From positions 1 to 57,993 of the forward strand of contig JAFAZX010000007.1 of NCBI GenBank assembly GCA_019239425.1: a DNA stretch of 57,993 nt. The letters run 5' to 3'. The number at the start of each line of letters is the position of its first letter. The stretch's first letter is position 1. Shown piece after piece: positions 8,442 to 17,529 of the stretch. The stretch is from Acidobacteriota bacterium (GTDB taxonomy: Bacteria > Acidobacteriota > Blastocatellia > Pyrinomonadales > Pyrinomonadaceae). The position numbers and the translations under genes were made by a program. Under the pieces are notes generated by a model. The model saw only the letters and a list, made by a program, of their open reading frames with translations. It searched no databases and was not told where the DNA came from.

Positions 8442-9920
8442 TCAGTACAGGTTCCCCTCGCGCTTGCGGCCGGTGTAATCGACGTAGACGACTTTCAGCT
8501 CGGTGTAGAAGTCGAGCGCGGTCGAGCCCTGCTCGAAGGCGCCGACGCCCGTGGCCTTGATGCCGCCGAAGGGGACGTGCGCCTCGCCGCCGGTGGTGGG
8601 CGAGTTGATGTGCGTCATGCCGGTCTCGATCTCGTCCACGAAGCGGAAGACGCTCGCCGCGTCCTGAGTGAAGATGGAGGAGGAGAGTCCGTACTCGCTG
8701 TCGTTGGCGACCTGCAGGGCCTCTTCAAAATCCTTCACGCGGAGGACGGAAAGGACGGGGCCGAAAATCTCCTCGCGCGCGATGCGCATGTCGTGGGTGA
8801 CGCGGTCGAAGACCGTCGGCTGGATGAAGTAGCCTTTGCGCAGGCCGGCGCCGTCGGCGGGGCCGCCGCCACAGACCAGCTCCGCGCCGTCCTCGCGCGC
8901 CACGTCCATGTAGGAGAGGACGGACTTGAACTGGCTCGCGTCCACGATGGGGCCGACCTCGGTCTCCGGGTCGCTGCCGTCGCCTAAGCGGTAAGCCTTC
9001 GCGCGCTCCGAGATGCGCCGGACGAATTCGTCGGCGACCGTCTCGACGACGACGGCGCGGCTCGTCGCCGTGCAGCGCTGGCCCGTCGAGCCGAACGCGC
9101 CCTGCGCCGTCGACTCGACGGCGAGCGCCATGTCCGCGTCTTCAAGCACGACGACGGGGTTCTTGCCGCCCATCTCGCACTGCACGCGGACGCCGCGGCG
9201 CGCGGCCTGCTCGTAGAGTTTGACGCCGACGCCGTTCGAGCCGGTGAAAGAGATGGCGCGCACGGCCGGGTGGCTGACGATCTCGTCGCCGGCCTCGGAA
9301 CCCGAGCCGAGGATGAGGTTGACGACGCCCGCGGGCACGCCCGCCTCGGCCAAAAGCTCCACGATCCGCACGGCCGTCGCGGGCGTGTTCGTCGCCGGCT
9401 TGAAGACGACCGTGTTGCCCGCGACGAGCGCGGGGGCGAGCTTCCAGACCGGGATGGCGACGGGGAAGTTCCAAGGGGTGACGACGGCGACGACGCCGTG
9501 CGGCTGTTTGACGGTGTAGGCGAAGTTCGAAGGAAGTTCGGAAGGGATCGTCTCGCCGTTCATGCGGCGCGACTCGCCGGCGCAGAAGTCCGCGACGTTG
9601 ATGGCGCGCTGCAGCTCGCCGCGCGCCTCCGAGAGGGTCTTGCCCTCCTCGCGCGTGAGCAGGGCGGCGACCGACTCCTTGTGCTCTTCGAGGAGCCGGG
9701 CGAAGCGCGCCATGACGCGACCGCGCGCCGGGGCGGGCGTCGAGCGCCAGCCGCGGAAGGCTTCCGCCGCGGCCTCGACGGCGCGCCGAGCCTCCTCGCG
9801 CGTCGAGAGGCGAACGACGCCGAGGATGTCCTCTGTGTTCGCGGGGTTGATGTTCTGGGTCGTCTTCTGCGACGAAGACTCGACCCACTCACCTTTGATG
9901 AAGTTGCGGTAGGTGTCCAT
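8442..9920 (-). CDS. NAD(P)-dependent aldehyde dehydrogenase
   Basis: About 492 residues, full length for the family. The general-base Glu lies in QCEMGGKNP and the catalytic Cys in FGSTGQRCTATSR; FTGSNGVG is the nucleotide-binding glycine segment. Overall similarity is to semialdehyde dehydrogenases such as alpha-ketoglutaric semialdehyde dehydrogenase. In this cluster it could oxidise the semialdehyde formed by the aminotransferase, but the CoA-dependent malonate-semialdehyde type cannot be claimed from motifs. ATG 9920 (MDTYRNFIKGEW) is chosen over TTG 10001, whose extra 27 residues are outside the conserved domain. Confidence 0.9.
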   Translation of the reverse strand: MDTYRNFIKGEWVESSSQKTTQNINPANTEDILGVVRLSTREEARRAVEAAAEAFRGWRSTPAPARGRVMARFARLLEEHKESVAALLTREEGKTLSEARGELQRAINVADFCAGESRRMNGETIPSELPSNFAYTVKQPHGVVAVVTPWNFPVAIPVWKLAPALVAGNTVVFKPATNTPATAVRIVELLAEAGVPAGVVNLILGSGSEAGDEIVSHPAVRAISFTGSNGVGVKLYEQAARRGVRVQCEMGGKNPVVVLEDADMALAVESTAQGAFGSTGQRCTATSRAVVVETVADEFVRRISERAKAYRLGDGSDPETEVGPIVDASQFKSVLSYMDVAREDGAELVCGGGPADGAGLRKGYFIQPTVFDRVTHDMRIAREEIFGPVLSVLRVKDFEEALQVANDSEYGLSSSIFTQDAASVFRFVDEIETGMTHINSPTTGGEAHVPFGGIKATGVGAFEQGSTALDFYTELKVVYVDYTGRKREGNLY

Positions 9921-10099
9921 GCGTTGACTTGTAAATTTGAAGTACGCCGGCCCGTCAGGAAGTGTCTGCACGCGGGCGCGGCCGTCAGGAGACCGCGGCA
10001 ATATACCACACGCCGCCCGCCGGGGGAGGGAAAAATGAGGAGAGGCTTACCCATTTTTCGCCGCCGTCCGCTATGATGTCCGGCGTCTTTGGCATAGCG

Positions 10100-10188
10100 G
10101 TCAGAACCACCCGCGGTAGCGGGTGGCCCTTTGTTAATCACGAGAGCCGTGTCGCAACGCGCCACCCGCTACCGCGGGTGGTTCTGAC
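10100..10188. repeat. REP-doublet (REPIN-like) inverted repeat
   Basis: Perfect 27-bp arms, 10100-10126 and 10162-10188, separated by 35 bases. Each arm contains its own imperfect palindrome (CCACCCGC-GGTA-GCGGGTGG), so the element is a pair of REP-like palindromes in inverted orientation. It lies in the 289-base gap between the divergent aldehyde dehydrogenase and acyl-CoA ligase genes. Apart from it I see only weak A+T-rich candidates for promoters in this gap. Confidence 0.8.
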
Positions 10189-10209
10189 CTGTTTACCTGC
10201 GAAGCTTAA

Positions 10210-11751
10210 ATGACGGCTAACCCAACAAACTTTCAAAACCTGCGTGAGCTGCTGGAGGCGCGGGCCGGGGCCAGGCCCGAGAAGGTCTTCCTCTTCTCGG
10301 AGGCGGACGGCCGCCGCTACACATACGCGGAGTTCGACGCGGCCGTGAACAGGACGGCGCACATACTCCACGCGATGGGCGCGCGCAAGGGCGACGTGGT
10401 GAGCCTGCTGCTGCCGAACGGCGTCGAGTACGTCATCGCCTACTTCGCCTGCTTCAAGCTGGGCGCGCTGGCCGGGCCGGTCAACTCGCTCCTCAAGACG
10501 GAAGAGGCGGCCTACGTCGTCGGCAACTCCGAGGCGAAGCTGATTCTTTACAACACACAGTTCGAAGCGCAGGTCTCGGAACTGCGGCGCGCGACGCCGA
10601 CGCTCCGCGAGGCCCTCGTCTTCGACGACGAACGGCCGGCCACGGAGGGACAGTCGGGCGAGCCGGGCGCGTGGGGCGAGACCGGGCTGGCGCGCGACGA
10701 CGAGGCCATCATCATCTACACGTCGGGAACGACGGGGAAGCCGAAGGGCTGCCTGCTCACGCACGGCAACCTGCTCGCCAACCCGCGGCAGATAGTCGAG
10801 TGGCTGGGCTTCGGCGAGGACGACCGGCTCATGACCGTCATGCCGCTCTTCCACATGAACGCCGTGACGGTGACGACCGTCAGCGCGCTCTACGCGGGCG
10901 GCTCGACGGTGACGTGCGAGCGCTTCTCGGCCTCGCGCTTCTGGCAGACGGTCGGCGACTACCAGGTCACCTCGTTCGGCTCGGTGGCGACGATGCTCTC
11001 GATGCTTCTGAAGACCTACCCCGAAGGCGTGCCCCGGGGCCTGAACACGGAGAGGCTCCGCTTCGCCATGTGCGGCTCGGCGCCCGTCCCCGAAGAGGTC
11101 ATGCGCCGCTTCGAGGAGACCTTCAACTGCCTCGTCGTCGAAGGCTACGGCCTGTCGGAGTCGACCTGCCGCTCGACCTTCAACCCGCCCGACCGGCGAC
11201 GCCGCCCCGGCTCCTGCGGCCTCGCGATAGGGAACGAGATGCGCGTCGTGGACGAAGACGACAACGAACTCCCCGACGGCGAGGCCGGCGAGATCGTCAT
11301 GCGCGGCGAGAACATCTTCAAAGCCTACTTCAGGAACGAGGAGGCGACGGCGCGCGCCTTCCGCGGCGGCTGGTTCCACACGGGCGACGTGGGCTTCCGC
11401 GATTCGGAAGGCTTCTACCACATCATCGACCGCAAGTCCGACATGGTCATCCGCGGCGGCGAGAACATCTACCCGCGCGAGATAGACGAGCTGCTCTACA
11501 AGCACCCCTCGGTGGCCGAGGCCGCCGCCTTCGGCGTCCCCGACCCGCTCTACGGCGAGGACGTGGCCGCCTTCGCCGTGCTGCGGGAAGGGCACGAGGT
11601 CTCGGGCGAGGTGCTCGCCGCCTACTGCCGCGAGCACCTCGCCGACTACAAGTGCCCCAAGGCCGTCCGCGTCGTCGACGCACTCCCCAAAGGCCCCACG
11701 GGCAAGGTGCTCAAGCGCGAGCTGCAGGCGCTGTGGCGAAAGCAGGAATAG
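10210..11751 (+). CDS. AMP-dependent acyl-CoA synthetase/ligase
   Basis: 513 residues of the ANL (adenylate-forming) superfamily. Motifs in order: phosphate loop IIIYTSGTTGKPKG, EGYGLSEST (A5), GWFHTGDVG (A7 Asp), DRKSDMVIRGGENIYPREIDE (hinge) and PTGKVLKREL with the catalytic Lys near the C terminus. It activates a carboxylic acid with ATP to an acyl-adenylate and then to an acyl-CoA. Resemblance is to medium/long-chain fatty-acyl-CoA ligases, but chain length cannot be read. Divergent from the aldehyde dehydrogenase gene; no strong SD before ATG 10210. Confidence 0.9.
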   Translation: MTANPTNFQNLRELLEARAGARPEKVFLFSEADGRRYTYAEFDAAVNRTAHILHAMGARKGDVVSLLLPNGVEYVIAYFACFKLGALAGPVNSLLKTEEAAYVVGNSEAKLILYNTQFEAQVSELRRATPTLREALVFDDERPATEGQSGEPGAWGETGLARDDEAIIIYTSGTTGKPKGCLLTHGNLLANPRQIVEWLGFGEDDRLMTVMPLFHMNAVTVTTVSALYAGGSTVTCERFSASRFWQTVGDYQVTSFGSVATMLSMLLKTYPEGVPRGLNTERLRFAMCGSAPVPEEVMRRFEETFNCLVVEGYGLSESTCRSTFNPPDRRRRPGSCGLAIGNEMRVVDEDDNELPDGEAGEIVMRGENIFKAYFRNEEATARAFRGGWFHTGDVGFRDSEGFYHIIDRKSDMVIRGGENIYPREIDELLYKHPSVAEAAAFGVPDPLYGEDVAAFAVLREGHEVSGEVLAAYCREHLADYKCPKAVRVVDALPKGPTGKVLKRELQALWRKQE

Positions 11752-11817
11752 GGTTTTGGGTGCTGGGTTTTAGGTTTTGGTCTTTACCAGAACCCAGCAC
11801 CCAACACCCAAAACCTA
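11751..11817. repeat. heptamer hairpin, family B (GGGTGYT units)
   Basis: Left arm 11751-11780 and right arm about 11788-11817, both made of GGGTGCT/GGTTTTG-type heptamers. The hairpin starts at the stop codon of the acyl-CoA ligase and ends 8 bases before ATG 11825 of the next gene, leaving no Shine-Dalgarno. Confidence 0.78.
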
Positions 11818-11824
11818 TCTACCT

Positions 11825-12775
11825 ATGGCGAAGCTTAAAGACAAGGTGAAGAACGCGCTCGACGAGGCGAGGATGCTCGTGCTGGGCGCGCAGGTGCTGG
11901 TCGGGTTCCAGTTCCGCTCGGTCTTCGAGCAGGGGTTCGACAAGCTGCCCCTGCCTTCGCAGCTTCTGAAGCTGCTCGGGCTGGGGCTGCTGCTCCTCGC
12001 GGTCGCGCTCATCATCTCGCCGGCGGCCTACCACCGTCTGGTCGAAAGGGGCGAGGACACGCACGAGGTGCATCGCTACACGACGAAGCTGATGGCGTGG
12101 GCGCTGCTGCCCTTCTGCTTCGGCATCGGCATCGACCTCTACGTCGCCGTGCAGAAGGTCGTCGGCTGGAAGACGGGCGCGGCGGCGGGGGCCTTCGGGA
12201 CGCTGACGGCGGCGTTCTTCTGGTACGGGCTCGAATTCTACATGCGGCGCGAGCGGGCCGAAGAGGTCGAAGCGGCGAAGGGGAGGAGCGAGATGTCGGA
12301 GGCGCAGGGCGAGAAGCCGGACGAGAAGGAGAGGCTGTCTAACAAAATCAATCACGTACTGACGGAGTGCCGCGTCGTGCTGCCCGGCTCGCAGGCGCTG
12401 CTCGGCTTCCAGTTCATCTCGGTGCTGACGGAGAGCTTCGACAAGCTGCCCCCGCTCTCGAAGTACATACACCTCGCGAGCCTCGGCCTGAACGCTCTGA
12501 CCATCGTGCTCCTGATTACGCCGGCCGCTTACCACAGGCTGGTCGAGCGCGGCGAGGAGACCGAGCACTTCCACCGCTTCGCCTCGAAGGTGCTCGTCGC
12601 GGCGCTCGTCCCGCTCGCGCTCGGCCTCGCGGGGGACATCTACGTCGTCGTCCAGAAGGTCTCCGACTCGCAGCTCGTCTCGGTCGTCGCGGCGCTCGTC
12701 GTCCTCGCGATCTTCTGGGAACTCTGGTTCGGCCTCACCCTCTACCGCCGCACGCAGCGCCTGTACGCGGACTGA
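11825..12775 (+). CDS. tandem-duplicated DUF6328-like membrane protein
   Basis: 316 residues made of two homologous halves joined by a charged linker (about residues 138-175). Each half has GFQF.SV......FDKLP, then a helix, then TPAAYHRLVERGE (SPAAYHRLVERGE in half 1), then further helices ending in DIYV.VQKV or DLYVAVQKV. This matches small membrane proteins annotated DUF6328, normally a single ~150-residue unit. Function unknown. The ATG at 11825 directly follows a family B hairpin and has no visible SD; an upstream in-frame TTG would translate the hairpin and is less likely. Confidence 0.82.
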   Translation: MAKLKDKVKNALDEARMLVLGAQVLVGFQFRSVFEQGFDKLPLPSQLLKLLGLGLLLLAVALIISPAAYHRLVERGEDTHEVHRYTTKLMAWALLPFCFGIGIDLYVAVQKVVGWKTGAAAGAFGTLTAAFFWYGLEFYMRRERAEEVEAAKGRSEMSEAQGEKPDEKERLSNKINHVLTECRVVLPGSQALLGFQFISVLTESFDKLPPLSKYIHLASLGLNALTIVLLITPAAYHRLVERGEETEHFHRFASKVLVAALVPLALGLAGDIYVVVQKVSDSQLVSVVAALVVLAIFWELWFGLTLYRRTQRLYAD

Positions 12776-12780
12776 ATAAG

Positions 12781-12858
12781 GGGTGTTGGGTGTTGGGTGC
12801 TGGGTGCTGGGTAAAAGCAAGTTCTTCCCCAGCACCCAGCACCCAACACCCAACACCC
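12781..12858. repeat. heptamer hairpin, family B, perfect 31-bp arms
   Basis: Arms 12781-12811 and 12828-12858 are perfectly complementary over 31 bp with a 16-base loop. Both consist of four GGGTGTT/GGGTGCT heptamers. It fills the gap between the DUF6328-like gene and the M20 peptidase gene. Confidence 0.92.
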
Positions 12859-12878
12859 ATCATATACGGAGGAAGACT

Positions 12879-14192
12879 TTGAGACTGATAACCGCCTTCT
12901 TCTTAACGTTCGTGTTGCTCGCGTCGGCGGCCGTCGCGCCGCGCGGGTTGGCGAAGTCAGACGCGGGGCAGAGGGAGCAGAGAATCGCCGCGGCGGCCGA
13001 GGCCCTGCGCGGACAGCTCGTGGCGACGCGGCGCGACTTCCACATGCACCCGGAGCTTTCGAACCGGGAGGAGCGCACCTCGCGCGTCGTCGCCGAGCGC
13101 CTGCGCGCGCTGGGGCTGACCGACATCAAGACCGGCGTCGGCAAGTACGGCGTCACGGCCCTGCTCGTCGGAGGCCGACCCGGCCCCGTCGTCGCCGTGC
13201 GCGCCGACATGGACGCGCTCCCGATTCAGGAAGTCAACGACGTCCCCTACAAGTCGCAGACGCCCGGCGTCAAACACGCCTGCGGCCACGACGTGCACAC
13301 GACCGTCGAGCTGGGCGTGGCCGAAGTCCTGAGCAAGATGAAGGACGAGGTGCGCGGCACCGTCAAGTTCATCTTCCAGCCGGCCGAGGAGGGCGCGCCC
13401 GCAGGCGAGGAGGGCGGCGCGAAGCTGTTGGTCAAGGAGGGCGCGCTTGAGAACCCGCGGCCGCAGGCCATCTTCGGCCTCCACACCGAGCCGAACCTGC
13501 AGGCCGGACAGATCGGCTACCACTCCGGCCCCGCCATGGCCTCGTCCGACACCTTCTACATTACGGTCAAGGGCAAGTCCGCGCACGGCGCGCAGCCGCA
13601 GCTCGGCGTGGACGCCATCGTCGTCGCCTCGCAGTGTGTGCTCGCGCTCCAGAACATCAGGAGCCGGCGCATAGACCCCCTGGAGCCGCTCGTGATTACG
13701 GTCGGCACCATTCAGGGCGGTGACCGCTTCAACGTTATCGCCGGCGAGGTGAAGATGTCCGGCACGATGCGCACCTTCAGCGACCAGGTGCGCGAGCGCG
13801 CCATCGGAATGATGCGCGAAGAGCTACAGAACATCGGCGCCGCCTACGGCGCGGCTGTCGAACTCCAGCTCGGGGACGGCAACTCCGTCACGTACAACGA
13901 GCCTTCGCTGGTCGAGGAGACGCTGCCGACCATCCGCCGCGTCGTCGGCCCGCAGAACGCGCTCGCCCTCAAGCCCTTCATGCCCGCCGAAGACTTCTCG
14001 GCCTACCAGAAGGTCGTCCCCGGCTTCTACTACTTCCTCGGCGTCGGCAACCGCGAGCGTGGCATCACGGCCGGCTGGCACACGGCCGACTTCGACGTGG
14101 ACGAAGAGAGCCTCGTCGTCGGCGTCAAGGTCATGTCGAACGTCCTGCTCGACTATCTGGAACGACACGCGGGGCAAGGCGTTAAGCAGTAG
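12879..14192 (+). CDS. secreted M20 family amidohydrolase (IAA-amino acid/N-acyl amino acid hydrolase type)
   Basis: 437 residues with an N-terminal signal peptide (LITAFFLTFVLLASAAVA). M20D metal ligands are visible in HACGHDVHTT, QPAEEG, FGLHTEP and MPAEDFS. The family hydrolyses N-acyl amino acids or related amides with a dinuclear metal centre; export implies periplasmic action. Start TTG 12879 is chosen because ACGGAGGAAG lies 3-12 bases upstream and the signal peptide starts there. The longer frame from 12783 would translate the family B hairpin into 32 residues. The TAG stop (14190-14192) is inside the next hairpin. Confidence 0.85.
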   Translation: MRLITAFFLTFVLLASAAVAPRGLAKSDAGQREQRIAAAAEALRGQLVATRRDFHMHPELSNREERTSRVVAERLRALGLTDIKTGVGKYGVTALLVGGRPGPVVAVRADMDALPIQEVNDVPYKSQTPGVKHACGHDVHTTVELGVAEVLSKMKDEVRGTVKFIFQPAEEGAPAGEEGGAKLLVKEGALENPRPQAIFGLHTEPNLQAGQIGYHSGPAMASSDTFYITVKGKSAHGAQPQLGVDAIVVASQCVLALQNIRSRRIDPLEPLVITVGTIQGGDRFNVIAGEVKMSGTMRTFSDQVRERAIGMMREELQNIGAAYGAAVELQLGDGNSVTYNEPSLVEETLPTIRRVVGPQNALALKPFMPAEDFSAYQKVVPGFYYFLGVGNRERGITAGWHTADFDVDEESLVVGVKVMSNVLLDYLERHAGQGVKQ

Positions 14193-14273
14193 GCAGACGG
14201 CATTGAACTATAAACATTCCGCCCCTCCGGGGTTCAACCCGAACTGCCTACTGCCATCTGTCTACCGCCTACT
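14188..14273. repeat. heptamer hairpin, family C (AGTAGGC units), imperfect
   Basis: Left arm from 14188 with AGTAGGC/AGACGGC units. Right arm 14241-14273 with the complementary units plus one extra. The stop codon of the M20 gene lies in the left arm, and the ATG of the next gene (14274) follows the right arm with no gap. A small CCCCTCCGGGG palindrome lies in the loop. Confidence 0.78.
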
Positions 14274-15173
14274 ATGTTCTTCACAGACTCTTACAGGGCG
14301 ATGCGCCGCGGCGAACGGGCGCTGGCGGTTCGGTACTTCGTCATCTCGGTTCTCATCATCGCGTTCATAGGGCTTTCGGTCGGGTTCTTCATGCTGCGTC
14401 GTTTCGAGGCGTCGGTCATCTTCCACCCGGAGCGCGCGGCACTAGAAGGCATGTGGCGCGTGCCGCCGGGGGCGGAGGAGGTCTGGTTCAGGAACGCGGA
14501 AGGGCTGCGGCTCTACGGCTGGCTCTTTCATGCGAAGACGCAGCCGGCGGCGGGGGCCGTCCTGTACGCGCACGGCAACGGCGGGAACGTGAGTTACTGC
14601 GGCTGGGTCGGCGAGGGGCTGTCCGCGCGCGGCTTCGACGTGCTCGTCTTCGACTACAGGGGCTACGGGCGGAGCGAGGGCGAGCCGGCGGGCGAGGCCG
14701 GACTCTACGCGGACGCGGAGGCCGCCTACGACTTCCTGACGAAGGAGCGCGGCGTGCCCGCGGGGCGCGTGGCGCTCTACGGCCAGTCGCTCGGGACGGC
14801 GGCCGTCGCCGACGTGGCGGCGCGGCGCGAGTGCGGCGCGCTCGTGCTGGAGTCGGGTTTGAGTTCGGCCGCCGACATGGCCGCGGTCATCATGCCCTGG
14901 CTCCCGCGCTTCGTGCGGGGGTTGACGAAGAACAAGCTCGACACCGTCTCGAAGCTGCCGCGCGTCCGCTGCCCCGTCCTCGTCGTCCACGGCGGACGCG
15001 ACACCGTCATCCCCGCCGCGCAGGGCCGAAAGCTCTTCGAGGCCGCGCCCGAGCCGAAGCGTCTGACGATGGTCGAGCGCGCGGGCCACAACGACCTTTC
15101 CATCGTCGGCGGGGAGAAGTATATTGACTCGCTCGCAGATTTCGTACGCGCTTCCATACGTCCGGAGAGATGA
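14274..15173 (+). CDS. membrane-anchored alpha/beta hydrolase (BEM46/YfhR-like)
   Basis: 299 residues. One N-terminal helix (FVISVLIIAFIGLSVGFFML, residues ~22-42) anchors a serine hydrolase domain outside or at the membrane. Visible are ANGNGGN-type oxyanion region (YAHGNGGNVSYCG), FDYRGYGRSEG, nucleophile Ser in YGQSLGTAA, Asp in VHGGRDTVIP and His in AGHNDLS. The substrate of this large family cannot be read from sequence. Its stop overlaps the ATGA of the downstream ABC transporter gene by 4 bases, so translation may be coupled. Confidence 0.88.
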   Translation: MFFTDSYRAMRRGERALAVRYFVISVLIIAFIGLSVGFFMLRRFEASVIFHPERAALEGMWRVPPGAEEVWFRNAEGLRLYGWLFHAKTQPAAGAVLYAHGNGGNVSYCGWVGEGLSARGFDVLVFDYRGYGRSEGEPAGEAGLYADAEAAYDFLTKERGVPAGRVALYGQSLGTAAVADVAARRECGALVLESGLSSAADMAAVIMPWLPRFVRGLTKNKLDTVSKLPRVRCPVLVVHGGRDTVIPAAQGRKLFEAAPEPKRLTMVERAGHNDLSIVGGEKYIDSLADFVRASIRPER

Positions 15174-16759
15174 GACCGAGAAAATCCTTCTCACCACAGA
15201 GACGCAGGGACACAGCTTTGAAGAGAACAGTCAACAAGCTGTGTCCCTGTGTCTCTGTGGTGAAATGCAGCGCGCTCCTTGTGGCTTGTCTCGTACTCAT
15301 CTCGGCCGACGCGCGCGCGCAGGCCCCGCTGCGCTGGGGAGCCGACCCGAGCGGCGGCGCGCCCTACGTCTTCACCGACCCGAAACACCCGGACAAGTAC
15401 GTCGGCTACGAGCTGGAGATGGTCGAGGCTCTGGCCGCCGCGATGAACCGCAAGCCGGAGTTCGTCCCGACCGACTGGCAGACCATCGTCACCTCGCTCG
15501 AGCGCGGAGAGTTCGACGTCATCGTCAACGGGCTGGAGCCGACGGAAGACCGCGCGCGCGTCATCCTCTTCAGCAAGCCCTACTACATCTTTCAGCTCCA
15601 GCTCACCGTGCGGAAGAACGAGACGCGCATCAACGGCCTCGAAGACTGCCGCACGCGGACGGTCGGCACGCTCGGCAACACCGCCGCCTCGCGCCTTTTG
15701 GAGAAGGAGAACATCCCCTTCAAGGGCTACGAAGACCCGGTCGGCGCGTACCGCGACCTGGAACTCGGGCGCGTGGACGCGGTGCTGATGGACGTGCCGA
15801 TGGAGGCCTTCTACGCGCGGCCGAACCCGCGCCTGAAGCCCGCGGGCGAGCCCTTCATGCGCGGCGCGTACGTGATCGGGCTGCGCAAGGGCGACGACGC
15901 CCTGAAGGCGGAGGTCGACGCCGGGATCGATAAGATCACCCGGGACGGAACGCTCGAACGCATCCTGCGCAAGTGGGGCCTGTGGAACGACGCGCAGCTC
16001 GACCTGCGGCCGAAGCCGGCGGCAGATGGCTCGCCCGGCGAGTCGACGCCGGAGGAGGTCAAGTACGAGATCACCTCGTCCACCTTCAACTGGTCGGAGG
16101 CCCTGTGGCGTCTGACGCGCGCGGCCCTGGTGACGGTGCTGCTGAGCCTGGGCGCGATGGTCATCGCCGTCACGCTCGGCCTCGTGCTCGCGGTCGGGCA
16201 GTCGCGCGGGCCGGCGTGGGTGCGCGCCCTCTCCACCGTCTACGTCGAGTTCTTCCGCGGCACGCCCGTCCTCGTCCAGCTTCTGTTCCTGTACTTCGGG
16301 CTGCCGCGCGTCGGCCTGGCGATGCCGGGCTGGCTGACGGCGCTCGTCGGGCTGGGGCTGAACTACGCGGCCTACGAGTCGCAGGTCTACCGCGCCGCGC
16401 TCGAAGCCATCCCGAAGGGGCAGTACGAGGCGGCGTACGCCCTGGGCATGTCGCCCGTGCTCGCGTTCCGCCGCATCGTGCTGCCGCAGGCCTTGAGGAT
16501 CGCGCTGCCGCCGATGACGAACGACTTCGTCTCGCTCTTCAAAGACACGTCGGTCGCCTTCGCCATCTCGGTGTGGGAGCTGGCGACCGCCTACCGCGAG
16601 CTGGCGAACGCCTCGGGCGAGTTCATGCTGCTCGGGGCCATCGTCTCGGCCTTCTACCTGCTGATGAGTCTGCCGCTGGCGCACCTCGCGCGGCGTCTGG
16701 AGTTGAGATTACAGCGGCGTCAGGCTTTGCGCGCGGTCGAAGCGGAGGTGGCGGGATGA
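15170..16759 (+). CDS. amino-acid ABC transporter, fused substrate-binding protein and permease
   Basis: Up to 529 residues. A periplasmic binding domain (about 50-285: DPKHPDKYVGYELEM, DVIVNGLEPTEDR) is followed by a GlnP/HisM-type permease with five helices and the EAA loop ALGMSPVLAFRRIVLPQALR. The fused layout is known from GlnP-type transporters of Gram-positive bacteria and some others. ATG 15170 overlaps the previous stop (ATGA) but makes a 30-residue N-terminal extension translated from an octamer hairpin. GTG 15260 would start directly at a clean signal peptide (KCSALLVACLVLISADARAQ) and may be the true start. Confidence 0.85.
   Translation: MRPRKSFSPQRRRDTALKRTVNKLCPCVSVVKCSALLVACLVLISADARAQAPLRWGADPSGGAPYVFTDPKHPDKYVGYELEMVEALAAAMNRKPEFVPTDWQTIVTSLERGEFDVIVNGLEPTEDRARVILFSKPYYIFQLQLTVRKNETRINGLEDCRTRTVGTLGNTAASRLLEKENIPFKGYEDPVGAYRDLELGRVDAVLMDVPMEAFYARPNPRLKPAGEPFMRGAYVIGLRKGDDALKAEVDAGIDKITRDGTLERILRKWGLWNDAQLDLRPKPAADGSPGESTPEEVKYEITSSTFNWSEALWRLTRAALVTVLLSLGAMVIAVTLGLVLAVGQSRGPAWVRALSTVYVEFFRGTPVLVQLLFLYFGLPRVGLAMPGWLTALVGLGLNYAAYESQVYRAALEAIPKGQYEAAYALGMSPVLAFRRIVLPQALRIALPPMTNDFVSLFKDTSVAFAISVWELATAYRELANASGEFMLLGAIVSAFYLLMSLPLAHLARRLELRLQRRQALRAVEAEVAG
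15191..15263. repeat. octamer hairpin, family D (CACAGAGA units), inside the transporter reading frame
   Basis: Arms 15191-15218 and 15236-15263 (28 bp, one mismatch) with a 17-base loop. It lies after the alpha/beta hydrolase stop and, if ATG 15170 is used, inside the transporter coding sequence. The right arm ends on the alternative GTG start at 15260. Confidence 0.85.
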
Positions 16760-17496
16760 TACGCATCGAGGGTTTGGGGAAGGTCGCGGGCGAGACGCGC
16801 ATCCTGCGCGGCGTGAACCTGGAGGTCGCGCCGCGCACGGTGCTCGGCATCATCGGCCCTTCGGGCTCGGGGAAGACGACGCTGCTGCGCTGTATGAACG
16901 GCTTCGAGCGGATCACCGAAGGCTCGCTCGAGGCGGGCGGCGTGCGGCTCGAAGCCGGGCTGAACGAGAAGGAGTACCAGCGGCGCGTCAAGCAACTGCG
17001 CCGGCAGGTCGGGATGGTCTTCCAGCACTTCTACCTCTTCCCGCACCTGTCGGTGCTGGGGAACGTCTCGGAGGCGCCGGTCTATGTGCTTAAGCGTCCG
17101 CGGGCGGAGGTCGAGGCGCAGGCGCGGCAGTTGCTGGAGGCGGTCGGCTTAGGCCAGCGCGCGGAGCGCTACCCCGAGTCGCTCTCGGGCGGGGAGCAGC
17201 AGCGCGTCGCCATCGTCCGCGCGCTGGCGATGAGGCCGGAAGTCCTCCTCTTCGACGAGCCGACGAGCGCGCTCGACCCGCGCCGCAGCAACGAGCTGGC
17301 CGGGACTCTGCGCGGCCTCGTCGAGCAGGGGCAAACGATGGTCATCGTCACGCACTCGATGAAGTTCCTCGAAGACGTGGCCGACCGCGTCCTCTACATG
17401 GAGTCGGGCGAGGCCGTCGAGCTGGGCGACACCGCCCAAATCCTCAACGACCCCCAAGACCCGCGCACGCGCGACTTCATCCGCCACGCCGATTGA
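16756..17496 (+). CDS. amino-acid ABC transporter ATP-binding protein (GlnQ/ArtP-like)
   Basis: 246 residues, full length. Walker [11 protein letters not shown]-loop [17 protein letters not shown], signature LSGGEQQR, Walker [14 protein letters not shown] and H-loop VTHSMKF are all present. These match the polar amino acid uptake (PAAT) ATPases. The ATG 16756 overlaps the stop of the fused binding-protein/permease gene (ATGA), so the two form one transporter operon and probably a GlnPQ-like importer. The substrate amino acid cannot be read. Confidence 0.93.
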   Translation: MIRIEGLGKVAGETRILRGVNLEVAPRTVLGIIGPSGSGKTTLLRCMNGFERITEGSLEAGGVRLEAGLNEKEYQRRVKQLRRQVGMVFQHFYLFPHLSVLGNVSEAPVYVLKRPRAEVEAQARQLLEAVGLGQRAERYPESLSGGEQQRVAIVRALAMRPEVLLFDEPTSALDPRRSNELAGTLRGLVEQGQTMVIVTHSMKFLEDVADRVLYMESGEAVELGDTAQILNDPQDPRTRDFIRHAD

Positions 17497-17529
17497 GTAA
17501 TGCGTTACTTGAGTGGAGATGTGAAAGGA

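Noticed and set aside
10100..10188. 27-bp inverted repeat as IS or MITE ends
   Set aside because: The element is only 89 bases, I see no target-site duplication or transposase, and each arm is itself palindromic as in REP elements.
15973..16755. Longer N terminus for the ABC ATPase
   Set aside because: It runs through the permease gene in another frame; ATG 16756 overlapping the permease stop begins the ATPase domain.
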